Assembly (NCBI RefSeq): GCF_000766795.1
Contig: NZ_JPDS01000003.1
Location: 186,001 to 250,000, forward strand
Direction: 5' to 3'
Length of the DNA stretch: 64,000 nt
DNA from: Polaribacter sp. Hel1_85
GTDB taxonomy: Bacteria > Bacteroidota > Bacteroidia > Flavobacteriales > Flavobacteriaceae
Part shown: positions 43,631 to 52,409 of the stretch, in pieces
Position numbering within the stretch: position 1 is the stretch's first letter
How the letters are laid out: every line of letters begins with the position of its first letter
The notes under the pieces: generated by a model
Databases searched by the model: none
What the model was told of the DNA's origin: nothing
Seen by the model: only the letters and a program-made list of their open reading frames with translations
Position numbers and translations under genes: made by a program

Positions 43631-44116
43631 CTATGATGGATCTACTAAAAATAAAGGTTGATCAAATTCTACAGGAGAAGAATCATCAACTAAAACTTTA
43701 ATAATTTTACCTGAAACTTCAGATTCAATCTCATTAAATAACTTCATTGCCTCAATAACACAAACTGTATCTCCTACAGAAATATCAGTACCTACCTCAA
43801 CAAAATTAGGTTTATCAGGTGAAGGTTTTCTGTAAAATGTTCCAATAATAGGAGATTTTACTGTAATGTATTTAGAATCATCACTTTCTGCTTTTGATGC
43901 TACTGCTTCAACAGTTTTTGCTTGTTCTTGCGCTACAGGAGCAGCAACTTGTGGCATACCAACCATTGGAGCTGCTTGCACTATAGTTGTTTCTGTTTTA
44001 TTAGAGCCAGTTCTAATAGTAATTTTTACATCTTCCATTTCTAACTTTACCTCGCTAGCGCCAGATTTCGCTACAAATTTTATAAGATTTTGAATTTCTT
44101 TAATATCCATACTCAT
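43631..44116 (-). CDS. accB: Biotin carboxyl carrier protein of acetyl-CoA carboxylase
   Basis: The 161-residue protein has an N-terminal helix (MDIKEIQNLIKFVAKSGASE), an Ala/Pro/Gln linker (~50-75) and a C-terminal biotinyl domain with the EAMKLFNEIES biotinylation motif and the AccB 'thumb' (GTFYRKPSPDKPNFVEVG). It is the carrier for malonyl-CoA synthesis. It lies 20 nt after fabH and before accC on the same strand. Confidence 0.97.
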   Translation of the reverse strand: MSMDIKEIQNLIKFVAKSGASEVKLEMEDVKITIRTGSNKTETTIVQAAPMVGMPQVAAPVAQEQAKTVEAVASKAESDDSKYITVKSPIIGTFYRKPSPDKPNFVEVGTDISVGDTVCVIEAMKLFNEIESEVSGKIIKVLVDDSSPVEFDQPLFLVDPS

Positions 44117-44136
44117 AATTATTTAATTGTTTTATT

Positions 44137-45132
44137 TTATGAATTATATGCCCATTTTAAGTATGCAGCTCCCCATGTGAAACCACCACCAAATGCAGCA
44201 AAAATTAAATTATCTCCTTTTTTTAATTGACTTTCGTAGTCTGCTAATAATAATGGTAAAGTAGCTGATGTTGTGTTACCATACTTTTGAATATTCATCA
44301 TCACTTTTTCTGACGACACTCCTACTCTTTTAGCGGTTGCTTCAATAATTCGTTTATTAGCTTGATGTGCTACTAACCATTGAATATCTTCTTCTGTAAG
44401 ATTATTTCTGGTTAACATTTTTTCAGCAACATCTGCCATGTTAGAAACCGCATATTTAAAAACAGTTTTTCCTTCTTGATACACAAAATGCTTTTTACCT
44501 TCAACTGTTTCTTTTGTTGCTGGCATTAAAGAACCTCCTGCTTCTATTCTAAGAAAATCTCTTCCTACTCCATCACTTCTTAAGTATTCGTCTTCTAAAC
44601 CTAGCCCTTCATAGTTTGGTTCGAACAACACAGCTCCAGCTCCATCTCCAAAAATAATACAAGTAGCTCTATCTTTATAATCTATAATAGAAGACATTTT
44701 ATCTGCTCCAATTAATAGTACTTTTTTATACCTACCAGATTCTATATAACTAGCAGCTGTAGACATACCGTATAAAAAGCTAGAACAAGCCGCTTGTAAA
44801 TCATATCCAAAAGCATTTACCGCTCCAATTTCTGAAGCTACATAAGCTGCAGTTGATGCAACTGGTAAATCTGGAGTTGCAGTACCAACAATTACTAAGT
44901 CTATTTCTGTTGGATCAATGTTTGATTTTTGCAACATTTCTTCTGCTGCTTTTATAGCCATGAATGAAGTACCTAAACCTTCTCCTTTTAATACTCTTCT
45001 TTCTTTGATACCTGTTCTACTAGTAATCCATTCATCATTGGTATCTACCATGGTTTCTAACTCTTTATTTGTTAGAACATATTCAGGAACATATTTCCCA
45101 ACTGCTGTAATTGCTGCAGTGATTTTTGTCAT
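44137..45132 (-). CDS. fabH: 3-oxoacyl-ACP synthase III
   Basis: ATG 45132 (MTKITAAITAVGKYVPEYVL) is chosen over a 12-codon extension that would run into the promoter. The 331-residue condensing enzyme starts fatty acid synthesis from acyl-CoA and malonyl-ACP. The triad is visible: Cys116 in QAACSSFLYGM, His in VAHQANKRII, Asn in YGNTTSATLPLLL. TRTG-like ITSRTGIKER is present. It leads the fabH-accB-accC unit, with a promoter overlapped by a perfect palindrome. Confidence 0.97.
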   Translation of the reverse strand: MTKITAAITAVGKYVPEYVLTNKELETMVDTNDEWITSRTGIKERRVLKGEGLGTSFMAIKAAEEMLQKSNIDPTEIDLVIVGTATPDLPVASTAAYVASEIGAVNAFGYDLQAACSSFLYGMSTAASYIESGRYKKVLLIGADKMSSIIDYKDRATCIIFGDGAGAVLFEPNYEGLGLEDEYLRSDGVGRDFLRIEAGGSLMPATKETVEGKKHFVYQEGKTVFKYAVSNMADVAEKMLTRNNLTEEDIQWLVAHQANKRIIEATAKRVGVSSEKVMMNIQKYGNTTSATLPLLLADYESQLKKGDNLIFAAFGGGFTWGAAYLKWAYNS

Positions 45133-45165
45133 AATTATAGTTATTTTCCTTGTGGTTAGGAAAGT

Positions 45166-45195
45166 CAAAAGTAGTGAAATTTATTTCACTACTTT
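45166..45195 (-). promoter_or_regulatory. fabH promoter overlapped by a 28-bp perfect palindrome
   Basis: 13-bp arms AAAGTAGTGAAAT / ATTTCACTACTTT, 2 nt apart (45168-45195), overlap the minus-strand -7 box TACTTTTG (45173-45166), 33 nt before the fabH ATG. A repressor bound here would block transcription of fabH-accB-accC. Confidence 0.7.
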
Positions 45196-45232
45196 AAGTA
45201 AAAATCATCAAAAAAGACAATTTTTACTTAAA
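45193..45232. repeat. Inverted repeat between rpmF terminator and fabH promoter
   Basis: Perfect 13-bp arms TTTAAGTAAAAAT (45193-45205) and ATTTTTACTTAAA (45220-45232) with a 14-nt centre. It directly abuts the fabH palindrome and could be a second operator site. Confidence 0.6.
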
Positions 45233-45240
45233 AAACGCAA

Positions 45241-45266
45241 AAAAACCCTCATAATTGAGGGTTTTT
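45241..45266 (-). terminator. Terminator after rpmF
   Basis: AAAAACCCTC, a 6-nt loop, and GAGGGTTTTT, 21 nt past the rpmF stop. It separates DUF177-rpmF from fabH-accB-accC. Confidence 0.82.
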
Positions 45267-45286
45267 CTAATAATTTTCGATTTCTA

Positions 45287-45481
45287 CTATGCTTCTGCTG
45301 CTGCAGATTCTAATACTACTTGTCCTCTGTAGTATAATTTACCTTCATGCCAGTGAGCTCTGTGATATAAATGCGCTTCTCCTGTTGTAGGATCTGTTGC
45401 TATTTGTTGAGAAGCTGCTTTATAATGCGTTCTCCTTTTATCTCTTCTAGTTTTAGATATCTTTCTTTTAGGATGTGCCAT
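45287..45481 (-). CDS. rpmF: 50S ribosomal protein L32
   Basis: The 64-residue protein starts [20 protein letters not shown], the L32 signature, with the C-terminal [16 protein letters not shown]. The Cys residues of zinc-binding L32 forms are absent (C- form). It follows the DUF177 gene by 1 nt, the standard yceD-rpmF pair. Confidence 0.97.
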   Translation of the reverse strand: MAHPKRKISKTRRDKRRTHYKAASQQIATDPTTGEAHLYHRAHWHEGKLYYRGQVVLESAAAEA

Positions 45482-45482
45482 T

Positions 45483-46019
45483 TTATGTCTTTTTTTCTGT
45501 TATTAAATTCTTTAATTTATCCCACCTTGGGTCTGTCTCTTCAACAGTTTTTACTTCTTTTATTTGTAATTCTTTTAATTTATCTAATGTTTCAGAATCC
45601 ATTGTTCCGTCTAAAACTTTTGGATGAACTCTTTTATTTGGAATTGATAATACTATCATTTCATAAATAAATTGAGCAACATTAAATTCATAAGCTTCAT
45701 GAGGTAAAATTAAAATCTCCTCATTATCATCATTAAATTCTGGTCCAAAGTTTACTATTAATGGTAAAACTGATTGAACATCTTGCTGATAAAGCTCATT
45801 AGTAACATCACATGGTACTTCTACAAATCCACTTGCAGTAAAAGTTAAATCAAACAATGTACTTTTCTTTATAAAATTTAATGACACTTTAATAGATGAA
45901 CTTTCAAATTCATCATAATTAAAGGCTTCAAAGAACGTATTATCAACATCATATTCAAATAAATGAGTTCCTTCCTTTAATCCTACAAACTGTATGTTGA
46001 ATTTCTTTAAGTCTTTCAT
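45483..46019 (-). CDS. DUF177/YceD family protein
   Basis: ATG 46019 ([19 protein letters not shown]) gives 178 residues; a TTG two codons upstream is unlikely. [18 protein letters not shown] holds the conserved C-D region of Yce[22 protein letters not shown] and [11 protein letters not shown] at the end are typical. YceD is linked to 23S rRNA accumulation and is nearly always next to rpmF, as here. Confidence 0.92.
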   Translation of the reverse strand: MKDLKKFNIQFVGLKEGTHLFEYDVDNTFFEAFNYDEFESSSIKVSLNFIKKSTLFDLTFTASGFVEVPCDVTNELYQQDVQSVLPLIVNFGPEFNDDNEEILILPHEAYEFNVAQFIYEMIVLSIPNKRVHPKVLDGTMDSETLDKLKELQIKEVKTVEETDPRWDKLKNLITEKKT

Positions 46020-46090
46020 TACCAAACATCAATTGAGCGTGCAAAGATATAAAAAAATATTATTTTACAATCTTTTCTTTTAAAAGTTTT

Positions 46091-47125
46091 TTACTTTACT
46101 AAAAGTGGGTTTTTAGAAAGCTCTTTATATTCTTTTCTTGTTTTAAAAACTTGAATTCCAGTAAACAGTGCTTCTTTAAAAGAAGAAGGGTTTGCAGTAT
46201 TTTTTCCAGCAATATCAAAACCTGTACCATGATCTGGCGAAGTTCGTACCTCACTTAATCCTGCTGTATAATTTACTCCATTACCAAAAGACAAAGCTTT
46301 AAAAGGTGCTAAACCTTGATCATGATAGGTTGCCAAAACCCCATCAAACTGCTTATATGTTTCTGATCCAAAAAAACCATCTGCTGCATAGGGTCCAAAA
46401 ACCAACTTACCAGACGCTTTAATTTCATCAATTGTAGGCTTTATAATCTCATCATCTTCCATACCTATAACACCTTTATCTCCACAATGAGGATTCAATC
46501 CTAAAACAGCAATTTTTGGTTTATCAATTCCAAAGTCTTGCACTAAAGAAGTATACATTGTTTCAACTTTTTCTTTAATTAAAGATGGCGTAATTGCTTC
46601 TGCTACTTTAGATATTGGAATATGCCCAGTAATAAGACCTATTCTTAGTTCATCCGTCATTAATATCATTAAACTCTTTCCTTCAAGTTTATCTTCTAAA
46701 TATTCTGTGTGACCAGGAAAGTTAAAAGATTCTGATTGAATTGTTTCTTTATTGATAGGAGCAGTTAATAAAACATCTATTTTTTTATCCTTTAAATAAG
46801 TAACTGCTGTTTCTAAAGATTTTGCTGCATACTCACCAGATTCTTTAGTAGCCTTCCCTAATTCAATAGAAACATCTTCTTTCCAAATATTTAAAACATT
46901 AATTTTATTATGATTAATTTGGTTTAAAGAAGTAATACCATGAACAGGAGTTTCTATTTTTAATGCCTTTTTATGATAAGAAACAACTTTTGTACTTCCA
47001 AAAATAACTGGAGTACAAAAATCTAACATTCTTTTATCATGAAAGGTTTTTAGAATAACCTCTATACCTATTCCATTTAAATCCCCTATTGAAATACCAA
47101 CTATAATTTTATCAGATTTATCCAT
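46091..47125 (-). CDS. pdxA: 4-hydroxythreonine-4-phosphate dehydrogenase
   Basis: ATG 47125 (MDKSDKIIVGISIGDLNGIG) gives 344 residues. PdxA oxidises 4-phosphohydroxy-threonine in the DXP-dependent pyridoxal phosphate pathway. The metal-binding His lie in FNFPGHTEYL, the ATYHDQGLAPFK region and SPDHGTGFDIAGK. LNPHCGDKGVIGMEDDEII is characteristic. It is divergent from ribE with a TACTTTTG promoter box in between. Confidence 0.96.
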   Translation of the reverse strand: MDKSDKIIVGISIGDLNGIGIEVILKTFHDKRMLDFCTPVIFGSTKVVSYHKKALKIETPVHGITSLNQINHNKINVLNIWKEDVSIELGKATKESGEYAAKSLETAVTYLKDKKIDVLLTAPINKETIQSESFNFPGHTEYLEDKLEGKSLMILMTDELRIGLITGHIPISKVAEAITPSLIKEKVETMYTSLVQDFGIDKPKIAVLGLNPHCGDKGVIGMEDDEIIKPTIDEIKASGKLVFGPYAADGFFGSETYKQFDGVLATYHDQGLAPFKALSFGNGVNYTAGLSEVRTSPDHGTGFDIAGKNTANPSSFKEALFTGIQVFKTRKEYKELSKNPLLVK

Positions 47126-47160
47126 AGTAACTCTTGTATTATTCCTATTTTTGAATATCA

Positions 47161-47168
47161 CAAAAGTA
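47161..47168 (-). promoter_or_regulatory. -7 promoter element of pdxA (TACTTTTG)
   Basis: Minus-strand TACTTTTG matches TAnnTTTG, 36 nt before the pdxA ATG. A plus-strand TATTTTTG at 47146-47153, 32 nt before the ribE ATG, may serve ribE. Confidence 0.5.
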
Positions 47169-47184
47169 ACTAAATTTTACAGAT

Positions 47185-47769
47185 ATGTTTACCGGAATTA
47201 TAGAAACACTTGGTACAATTACAAATATTACTAAAGAGCAGGGTAATACACATTTAACTATAAAAAGTAATTTCACTAATGAATTAAAAGTTGATCAGAG
47301 CGTTGCTCACAATGGCGTGTGTTTAACTGTTGTAAATATTGAAAATGATGAATACACTGTTACAGCAATTAAAGAAACCTTAGATAAAACTAATATTGGA
47401 AACTTATCGATATCTGATTTTATTAACTTAGAAAGAGGAATGAAACTGGGAGATAGATTAGACGGACATATTGTACAAGGGCATGTAGATCAAAAAGCTA
47501 TTTGCACAAACATAAAAAAAGAAAATGGAAGTACTATTTTTACTTTCACCTACGATCCTTCAAATAATAATATCACAATAGAAAAAGGCTCTATAACAGT
47601 AAGTGGTGTAAGCTTAACTGTGGTAAATTCTAAAAAAAATGAATTTAGTGTTGCAATTATACCTTATACAATAGAAAATACGACCTTTAAATATATTGAA
47701 CTGGGAGATGCTGTAAATCTAGAATTTGATGTTATTGGTAAATATATAAGTAGATTAACTAATTCTTAA
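47185..47769 (+). CDS. ribE: Riboflavin synthase alpha chain
   Basis: The 194-residue protein makes riboflavin from two 6,7-dimethyl-8-ribityllumazines. It has two lumazine-binding barrels: MFTGIIETLGTI with SVAHNGVCLTVV in the first, and GDRLDGHIVQGHVD with GSITVSGVSLTVV in the second. The N-terminal MFTGIIE is diagnostic. Its 3' end overlaps the converging PID-CTERM-like gene by 11 nt. No FMN riboswitch was seen upstream. Confidence 0.96.
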   Translation: MFTGIIETLGTITNITKEQGNTHLTIKSNFTNELKVDQSVAHNGVCLTVVNIENDEYTVTAIKETLDKTNIGNLSISDFINLERGMKLGDRLDGHIVQGHVDQKAICTNIKKENGSTIFTFTYDPSNNNITIEKGSITVSGVSLTVVNSKKNEFSVAIIPYTIENTTFKYIELGDAVNLEFDVIGKYISRLTNS

Positions 47770-47938
47770 GTTTCTTTATTCCAAATAAAATACCTGTAAC
47801 AATTAAAAAAAGTAAACCTCCATCTACTGGTAAACCAGGTGGTGGTGGTGGTGGCACAGGTGGTGGTACAATTTGACCACTAACTATGCAAGTGAATGCA
47901 AGCATTATAAAGAATGCTAAATATTTTTTTCCTTTCAT
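47759..47938 (-). CDS. PID-CTERM-like small sorted protein
   Basis: A complete 59-residue ORF: signal peptide (MKGKKYLAFFIMLAFTCIVSGQ), a proline run (PPPVPPPPPPG), then LPVDGGLLFLIVTGILFGIK and KLKN. P-V/I-D-G-G followed by one membrane span and a basic tail is the layout of the PID-CTERM sorting signal of Bacteroidota, by analogy to PEP-CTERM/exosortase. Almost nothing but the signal and sorting tag is present, so the mature protein would be a very short Pro-rich surface peptide. It overlaps the ribE 3' end by 11 nt. Confidence 0.7.
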   Translation of the reverse strand: MKGKKYLAFFIMLAFTCIVSGQIVPPPVPPPPPPGLPVDGGLLFLIVTGILFGIKKLKN

Positions 47939-48029
47939 TTTTATCCCCCCAGATTAAAATTTTGAAACTATTTATGCTTAATATAGAACAAATATAAGTC
48001 TTTTATTGATAATAAGCATAAAAATAAAG

Positions 48030-48103
48030 TGGTCCCACTTGGGCTCGAACCAAGGACCCTCTGATTATGAGTCAGATGCTCTAACCAACTGAGCTATGGG
48101 ACC
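48030..48103 (-). tRNA. tRNA with CAT anticodon (Met, or Ile2)
   Basis: The 74-nt cloverleaf has acceptor GGTCCCA/TGGGACC, D-arm AGCTCAGTTGGTTAGAGC, anticodon loop CTCATAA (CAT), T-arm TTGGTTCGAGCCCAA and discriminator A; CCA is not encoded. It lacks the C1-A72 mismatch of initiators, so it is elongator Met or a lysidine-modified Ile2; tilS identity elements cannot be judged by eye. TACATTTG lies 14 nt upstream. Confidence 0.93.
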
Positions 48104-48117
48104 AAAATAATTGGCTG

Positions 48118-48125
48118 CAAATGTA
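48118..48125 (-). promoter_or_regulatory. -7 promoter element of the CAT tRNA (TACATTTG)
   Basis: A perfect TAnnTTTG on the minus strand, 14 nt before the tRNA 5' end. Confidence 0.6.
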
Positions 48126-48166
48126 CTGTTTATTTTGAATAATTAATACATTTTTTTAAAAAATAA

Positions 48167-49138
<972 letters not shown>

Positions 49139-49213
49139 ATCTGTAATTTTTTGTAAAAATAACGTAAAGAAATTTTACTTTTTAATTCAAATGTTAAAAA
49201 ATCATTAAAACTT

Positions 49214-49243
49214 TGGAAACTATTTTTGTTTCTAAAGTTTCCA
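49214..49243. promoter_or_regulatory. Probable TetR operator TGGAAAC-N16-GTTTCCA
   Basis: 7-bp inverted half-sites (49214-49220 and 49237-49243) overlap the -33 box of the efflux promoter. A further GTTTC at 49228-49232 pairs with GAAAC 7 nt away. The arrangement suits autorepression by the TetR protein encoded next. Confidence 0.62.
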
Positions 49244-49255
49244 TTACTATATTTG
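49226..49255 (+). promoter_or_regulatory. Promoter of tetR-RND operon (TTG-N19-TATATTTG)
   Basis: TTG (49226-49228), a 19-nt spacer and TATATTTG (49248-49255) lie 10 nt before the tetR ATG at 49266, so the leader is very short. Confidence 0.8.
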
Positions 49256-49265
49256 CATTCGATTT

Positions 49266-49865
49266 ATGAAAGATAAAATATTAGAAAAAGCGCAACAAAT
49301 GTTTTTAAACCTAGGGTTTAAGAGTGTTACTATGGATGAAATAGCTAGTTCTTTAGGGGTATCAAAAAAGACAATTTACAAGTATTTCAAGAACAAAACT
49401 GAACTTGTGGCTGAAGTGACAAATCTTATGTTTAGTTCAATTTGCACTGGAATTGACAGTATCTGTGCACTGAAAAAAAACCCTATTGAAGAGGTTTTTG
49501 ATATTAAAAGGCTAGTTATGTCTAATTTAAAAGACGAAAAATCTTCGCCTCAATATCAATTACAAAAATATTACCCCAAAATTTATGCTTCAATAAGTAA
49601 AAAGCAATTTGAAATAATGCAAGTATGCGTTATAGAAAATTTAAATGAAGGTATTCAGCAAGGTTTATATAGAGAAAATATTGATGTAACATTTATTTCA
49701 CGCATCTATTTCTCTGGAATGATGTCTATTAAAGACAAAGAACTTTTTCCTTTAAATAATTATTCTATGAATACATTAATGAATTATTATTTAGAATACC
49801 ATTTAAGAGCAATTTGCACAGAAAAGGGATTAAAACAATTAGAAAACCAATTAAAACAGAAATAA
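49266..49865 (+). CDS. TetR/AcrR-family regulator of RND efflux operon
   Basis: The 199-residue protein has an N-terminal helix-turn-helix (LEKAQQMFLNLGFKSVTMDE, IASSLGVSKKTIYKYFKNKTEL) and a C-terminal ligand domain including YYPKIYASISKKQFEIMQ. It is first in the operon, 7 nt before tolC, and an inverted repeat overlaps the promoter. It is therefore the likely repressor of the pump, relieved by an unknown toxic ligand. Confidence 0.92.
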   Translation: MKDKILEKAQQMFLNLGFKSVTMDEIASSLGVSKKTIYKYFKNKTELVAEVTNLMFSSICTGIDSICALKKNPIEEVFDIKRLVMSNLKDEKSSPQYQLQKYYPKIYASISKKQFEIMQVCVIENLNEGIQQGLYRENIDVTFISRIYFSGMMSIKDKELFPLNNYSMNTLMNYYLEYHLRAICTEKGLKQLENQLKQK

Positions 49866-49872
49866 AAACCAC

Positions 49873-51216
49873 ATGAAAAAAATAATTCTGGTATGCATTA
49901 GTACCTGTTTTTTCTTAATTACAAATGCACAAGATAAAACAATGAACTTATCTCTAAAAGAAGCAATAAGTTTTGCCATAGAGAATAGTTACAATACAAA
50001 AGCATCTAAAAACGATATAAAATCTGCAAATAAAAAAGTATGGGAAACAACCACAATTGGTTTACCTCAAATTAATGGTACTATAGATTATCAAAACTGG
50101 TTAAAACAACAAATTTCATTATTACCAGCAGAAATAACAGGTGGAACTCCAGGTACTTTTATTCCAGTAACCTTTAGTACAAAACAAAATATAAATGCTT
50201 CTGTTACATTAAAACAATTACTTTTTGACGGTTCTTATTTAGTAGGTTTACAAGCTTCAAGGACTTATCTAAAAATTTCTAAACAAGCAAATGAAAAAAC
50301 AGAACTATTAACAAGAGAAGCTGTTATAAATGCATATGGTAATGTTTTAGTATCAGAAAATAGTATTACTATTTTAGAAGGAAATATAAAAATTCTTGAA
50401 AAGAATTTGAGTGATGCTAAAAAAATCTATGAAAACGGATTTAATGAAGAAGAAGACATTGAGCAATTAGAAATTACTTTAGGAAATTTAAAAAGCCAAT
50501 TAAATAGTGTTAAAAGAATGAAAGACATTGCATACAAAATGCTAAATCTTTCTTTAGGCAACCCAATAGAAACTCAACTTATATTAACGGACTCTTTAGA
50601 TTCTTTAGCAGAAAGTAACATTAACTTAAGTTTAGTGTCTGAAGATTTTATTTTTTCTAATCATATAGATTTTAAGATTGCAGAAAACGACCGAGAATCT
50701 AAACGGTTATTAATGAGACTAGAGCAAAGTAAAGCTTTACCAACCTTATCTGCTTTTGTAAATTATGGAACACAAGGATATTCAGAAACTTTTTCCTTTC
50801 ATAAAAGTAACCAAGAATGGTTTAACTCTTCTTTATTAGGAGTTAGTTTAAACATCCCTATTTTTAGTAGTTTAGGAAGAAGCTCTAAAACTGCACAAGC
50901 AAAAATAGCTTTAGAAACTGCAGATATAAGATTAGAAGAAACTAAACAGCGTCTAAATTTATTAGCAGAACAAGCAAAAAGCGAATATCAATTAAGTATA
51001 GAAAACTACAGTACAGCTAAGAAAAATGTTGGTTTAGCAGAAAGGATAGAAAAGAAACAACGTATTAAATTTTTTGAAGGAATTTCTTCTAGCTTCGATT
51101 TATTACAAGCACAAAACCAACTATACTCGCAACAACAAAATTACATCCAATCTATGTTAGATGTAATTGCTAAAAAAGCAACCTTAGAAAACGCATTAAA
51201 CCTACCAATCAAATAA
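49873..51216 (+). CDS. TolC-family outer membrane efflux protein
   Basis: The 447-residue protein has a signal peptide to about residue 20 (ITNAQ), then the OEP repeats: MNLSLKEAISFAIENSYNTKASKND, and the second half with LEETKQRLNLLAEQAKSEYQLSIENY and FEGISSSFDLLQAQNQLYSQQ. Long coiled-coil helices form the periplasmic channel. It starts 7 nt after tetR and ends 9 nt before the adaptor gene. Confidence 0.94.
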   Translation: MKKIILVCISTCFFLITNAQDKTMNLSLKEAISFAIENSYNTKASKNDIKSANKKVWETTTIGLPQINGTIDYQNWLKQQISLLPAEITGGTPGTFIPVTFSTKQNINASVTLKQLLFDGSYLVGLQASRTYLKISKQANEKTELLTREAVINAYGNVLVSENSITILEGNIKILEKNLSDAKKIYENGFNEEEDIEQLEITLGNLKSQLNSVKRMKDIAYKMLNLSLGNPIETQLILTDSLDSLAESNINLSLVSEDFIFSNHIDFKIAENDRESKRLLMRLEQSKALPTLSAFVNYGTQGYSETFSFHKSNQEWFNSSLLGVSLNIPIFSSLGRSSKTAQAKIALETADIRLEETKQRLNLLAEQAKSEYQLSIENYSTAKKNVGLAERIEKKQRIKFFEGISSSFDLLQAQNQLYSQQQNYIQSMLDVIAKKATLENALNLPIK

Positions 51217-51225
51217 TAACCAGGC

Positions 51226-52398
51226 ATGAAAAAAATATATTCATTATTAGCAATTACTCTAGTTTTAATCTCTTGCGGAGAGAAGAAAACGACTTCTATA
51301 GAAGATTTAATTTCTACAGGAAATTTAACAGAATTAACAGCAAAAAAGAAAGAAATTACAGCAAATTTAGATGCTATAAATGCAGATTTAGAAGCTATAA
51401 ATAATGCAATTTCTAAAAAAGACACCATAAAAAAACTTCCTTTAATCACAACTATTTCAGCAAAAGAAGAAGTTTTTAAACATTATTTAGAAATTCAAGG
51501 AAATGTAAAAACAAAACAAAACATTTTAATTTATCCAGAAATGCCTGGAATTTTAAAAAGAATTTATGTTAAAGAAGGACAACAAGTTTCTAAAGGACAA
51601 TTATTAGCTACAATTGATGACGGTGGACTCAGCAATCAAGTTGCACAATTAGAAGCTACAACTCAATTGGCAAAAACTACTTATGAACGTCAAAAGCGTT
51701 TGTGGGAACAAAAAATAGGTTCTGAAATTCAGTTTTTACAAACAAAAACTAACTACGAAGCTCAAAAAAACACTTTAAAACAATTAAAAAGTCAGCAAAC
51801 AAAAGCATCAATTAGAGCACCATTTTCTGGTGTTATAGATGATGTTATAAAAGAAACAGGAACTGTTATTGCTCCTGGTCAAGGTTCTGAAGTTTTTAGA
51901 ATTGTAAATTTAAAGAATATGTATGTTGAAGCAGAAGTGCCAGAAAGATATATTACAAGCATTCAAAAAAATAAAGAAGTAAAAATTGAGTTCCCTGTTC
52001 TTGGATCAACAGTAAATAGTACAATTAGACAAGTTGGTAGTTTTATCAACCCAAATAATAGATCATTTAAAATTGAAGTACCAGTTGCAAATAAAAGTGG
52101 AAACGTAAAGCCAAATTTAACTGCAAAACTTCAAATTAATGATTACACAGATACAAACGCAATTTTAATTCCACAAAGTATTATTTCTGAAAACGCTAAT
52201 GGAGAACAATTTGTTTATGTTATTAAAGACAAAAACTCTAACAACGAAGCAGTTGCAGAAAGAGTTATTATTATTACAGGTAAAACACAAGGAAACTTTA
52301 TTGAAGTTTTAGAAAATCTACCTGTAGGTACAGAAATAATTAAAGAAGGTGCACGTAGTGTAAACAATGGACAAACTGTAAAAGTTATCAATAAATAA
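51226..52398 (+). CDS. RND efflux periplasmic adaptor lipoprotein
   Basis: The 390-residue lipoprotein (Cys17, LVLISCGEK) has an unusual helical insert (LTELTAKKKEITANLDAINADL) before the lipoyl half (IYPEMPGILKRIYVKEGQQVSKGQLL), a helical hairpin (LAKTTYERQKRLWEQKIGS), and the second lipoyl half (IRAPFSGVIDDVIKETGTVI), then barrel and membrane-proximal domains. It joins the pump to TolC. It starts 9 nt after tolC and ends 11 nt before the pump gene. Confidence 0.94.
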   Translation: MKKIYSLLAITLVLISCGEKKTTSIEDLISTGNLTELTAKKKEITANLDAINADLEAINNAISKKDTIKKLPLITTISAKEEVFKHYLEIQGNVKTKQNILIYPEMPGILKRIYVKEGQQVSKGQLLATIDDGGLSNQVAQLEATTQLAKTTYERQKRLWEQKIGSEIQFLQTKTNYEAQKNTLKQLKSQQTKASIRAPFSGVIDDVIKETGTVIAPGQGSEVFRIVNLKNMYVEAEVPERYITSIQKNKEVKIEFPVLGSTVNSTIRQVGSFINPNNRSFKIEVPVANKSGNVKPNLTAKLQINDYTDTNAILIPQSIISENANGEQFVYVIKDKNSNNEAVAERVIIITGKTQGNFIEVLENLPVGTEIIKEGARSVNNGQTVKVINK

Positions 52399-52409
52399 AA
52401 ATAGTAGAG

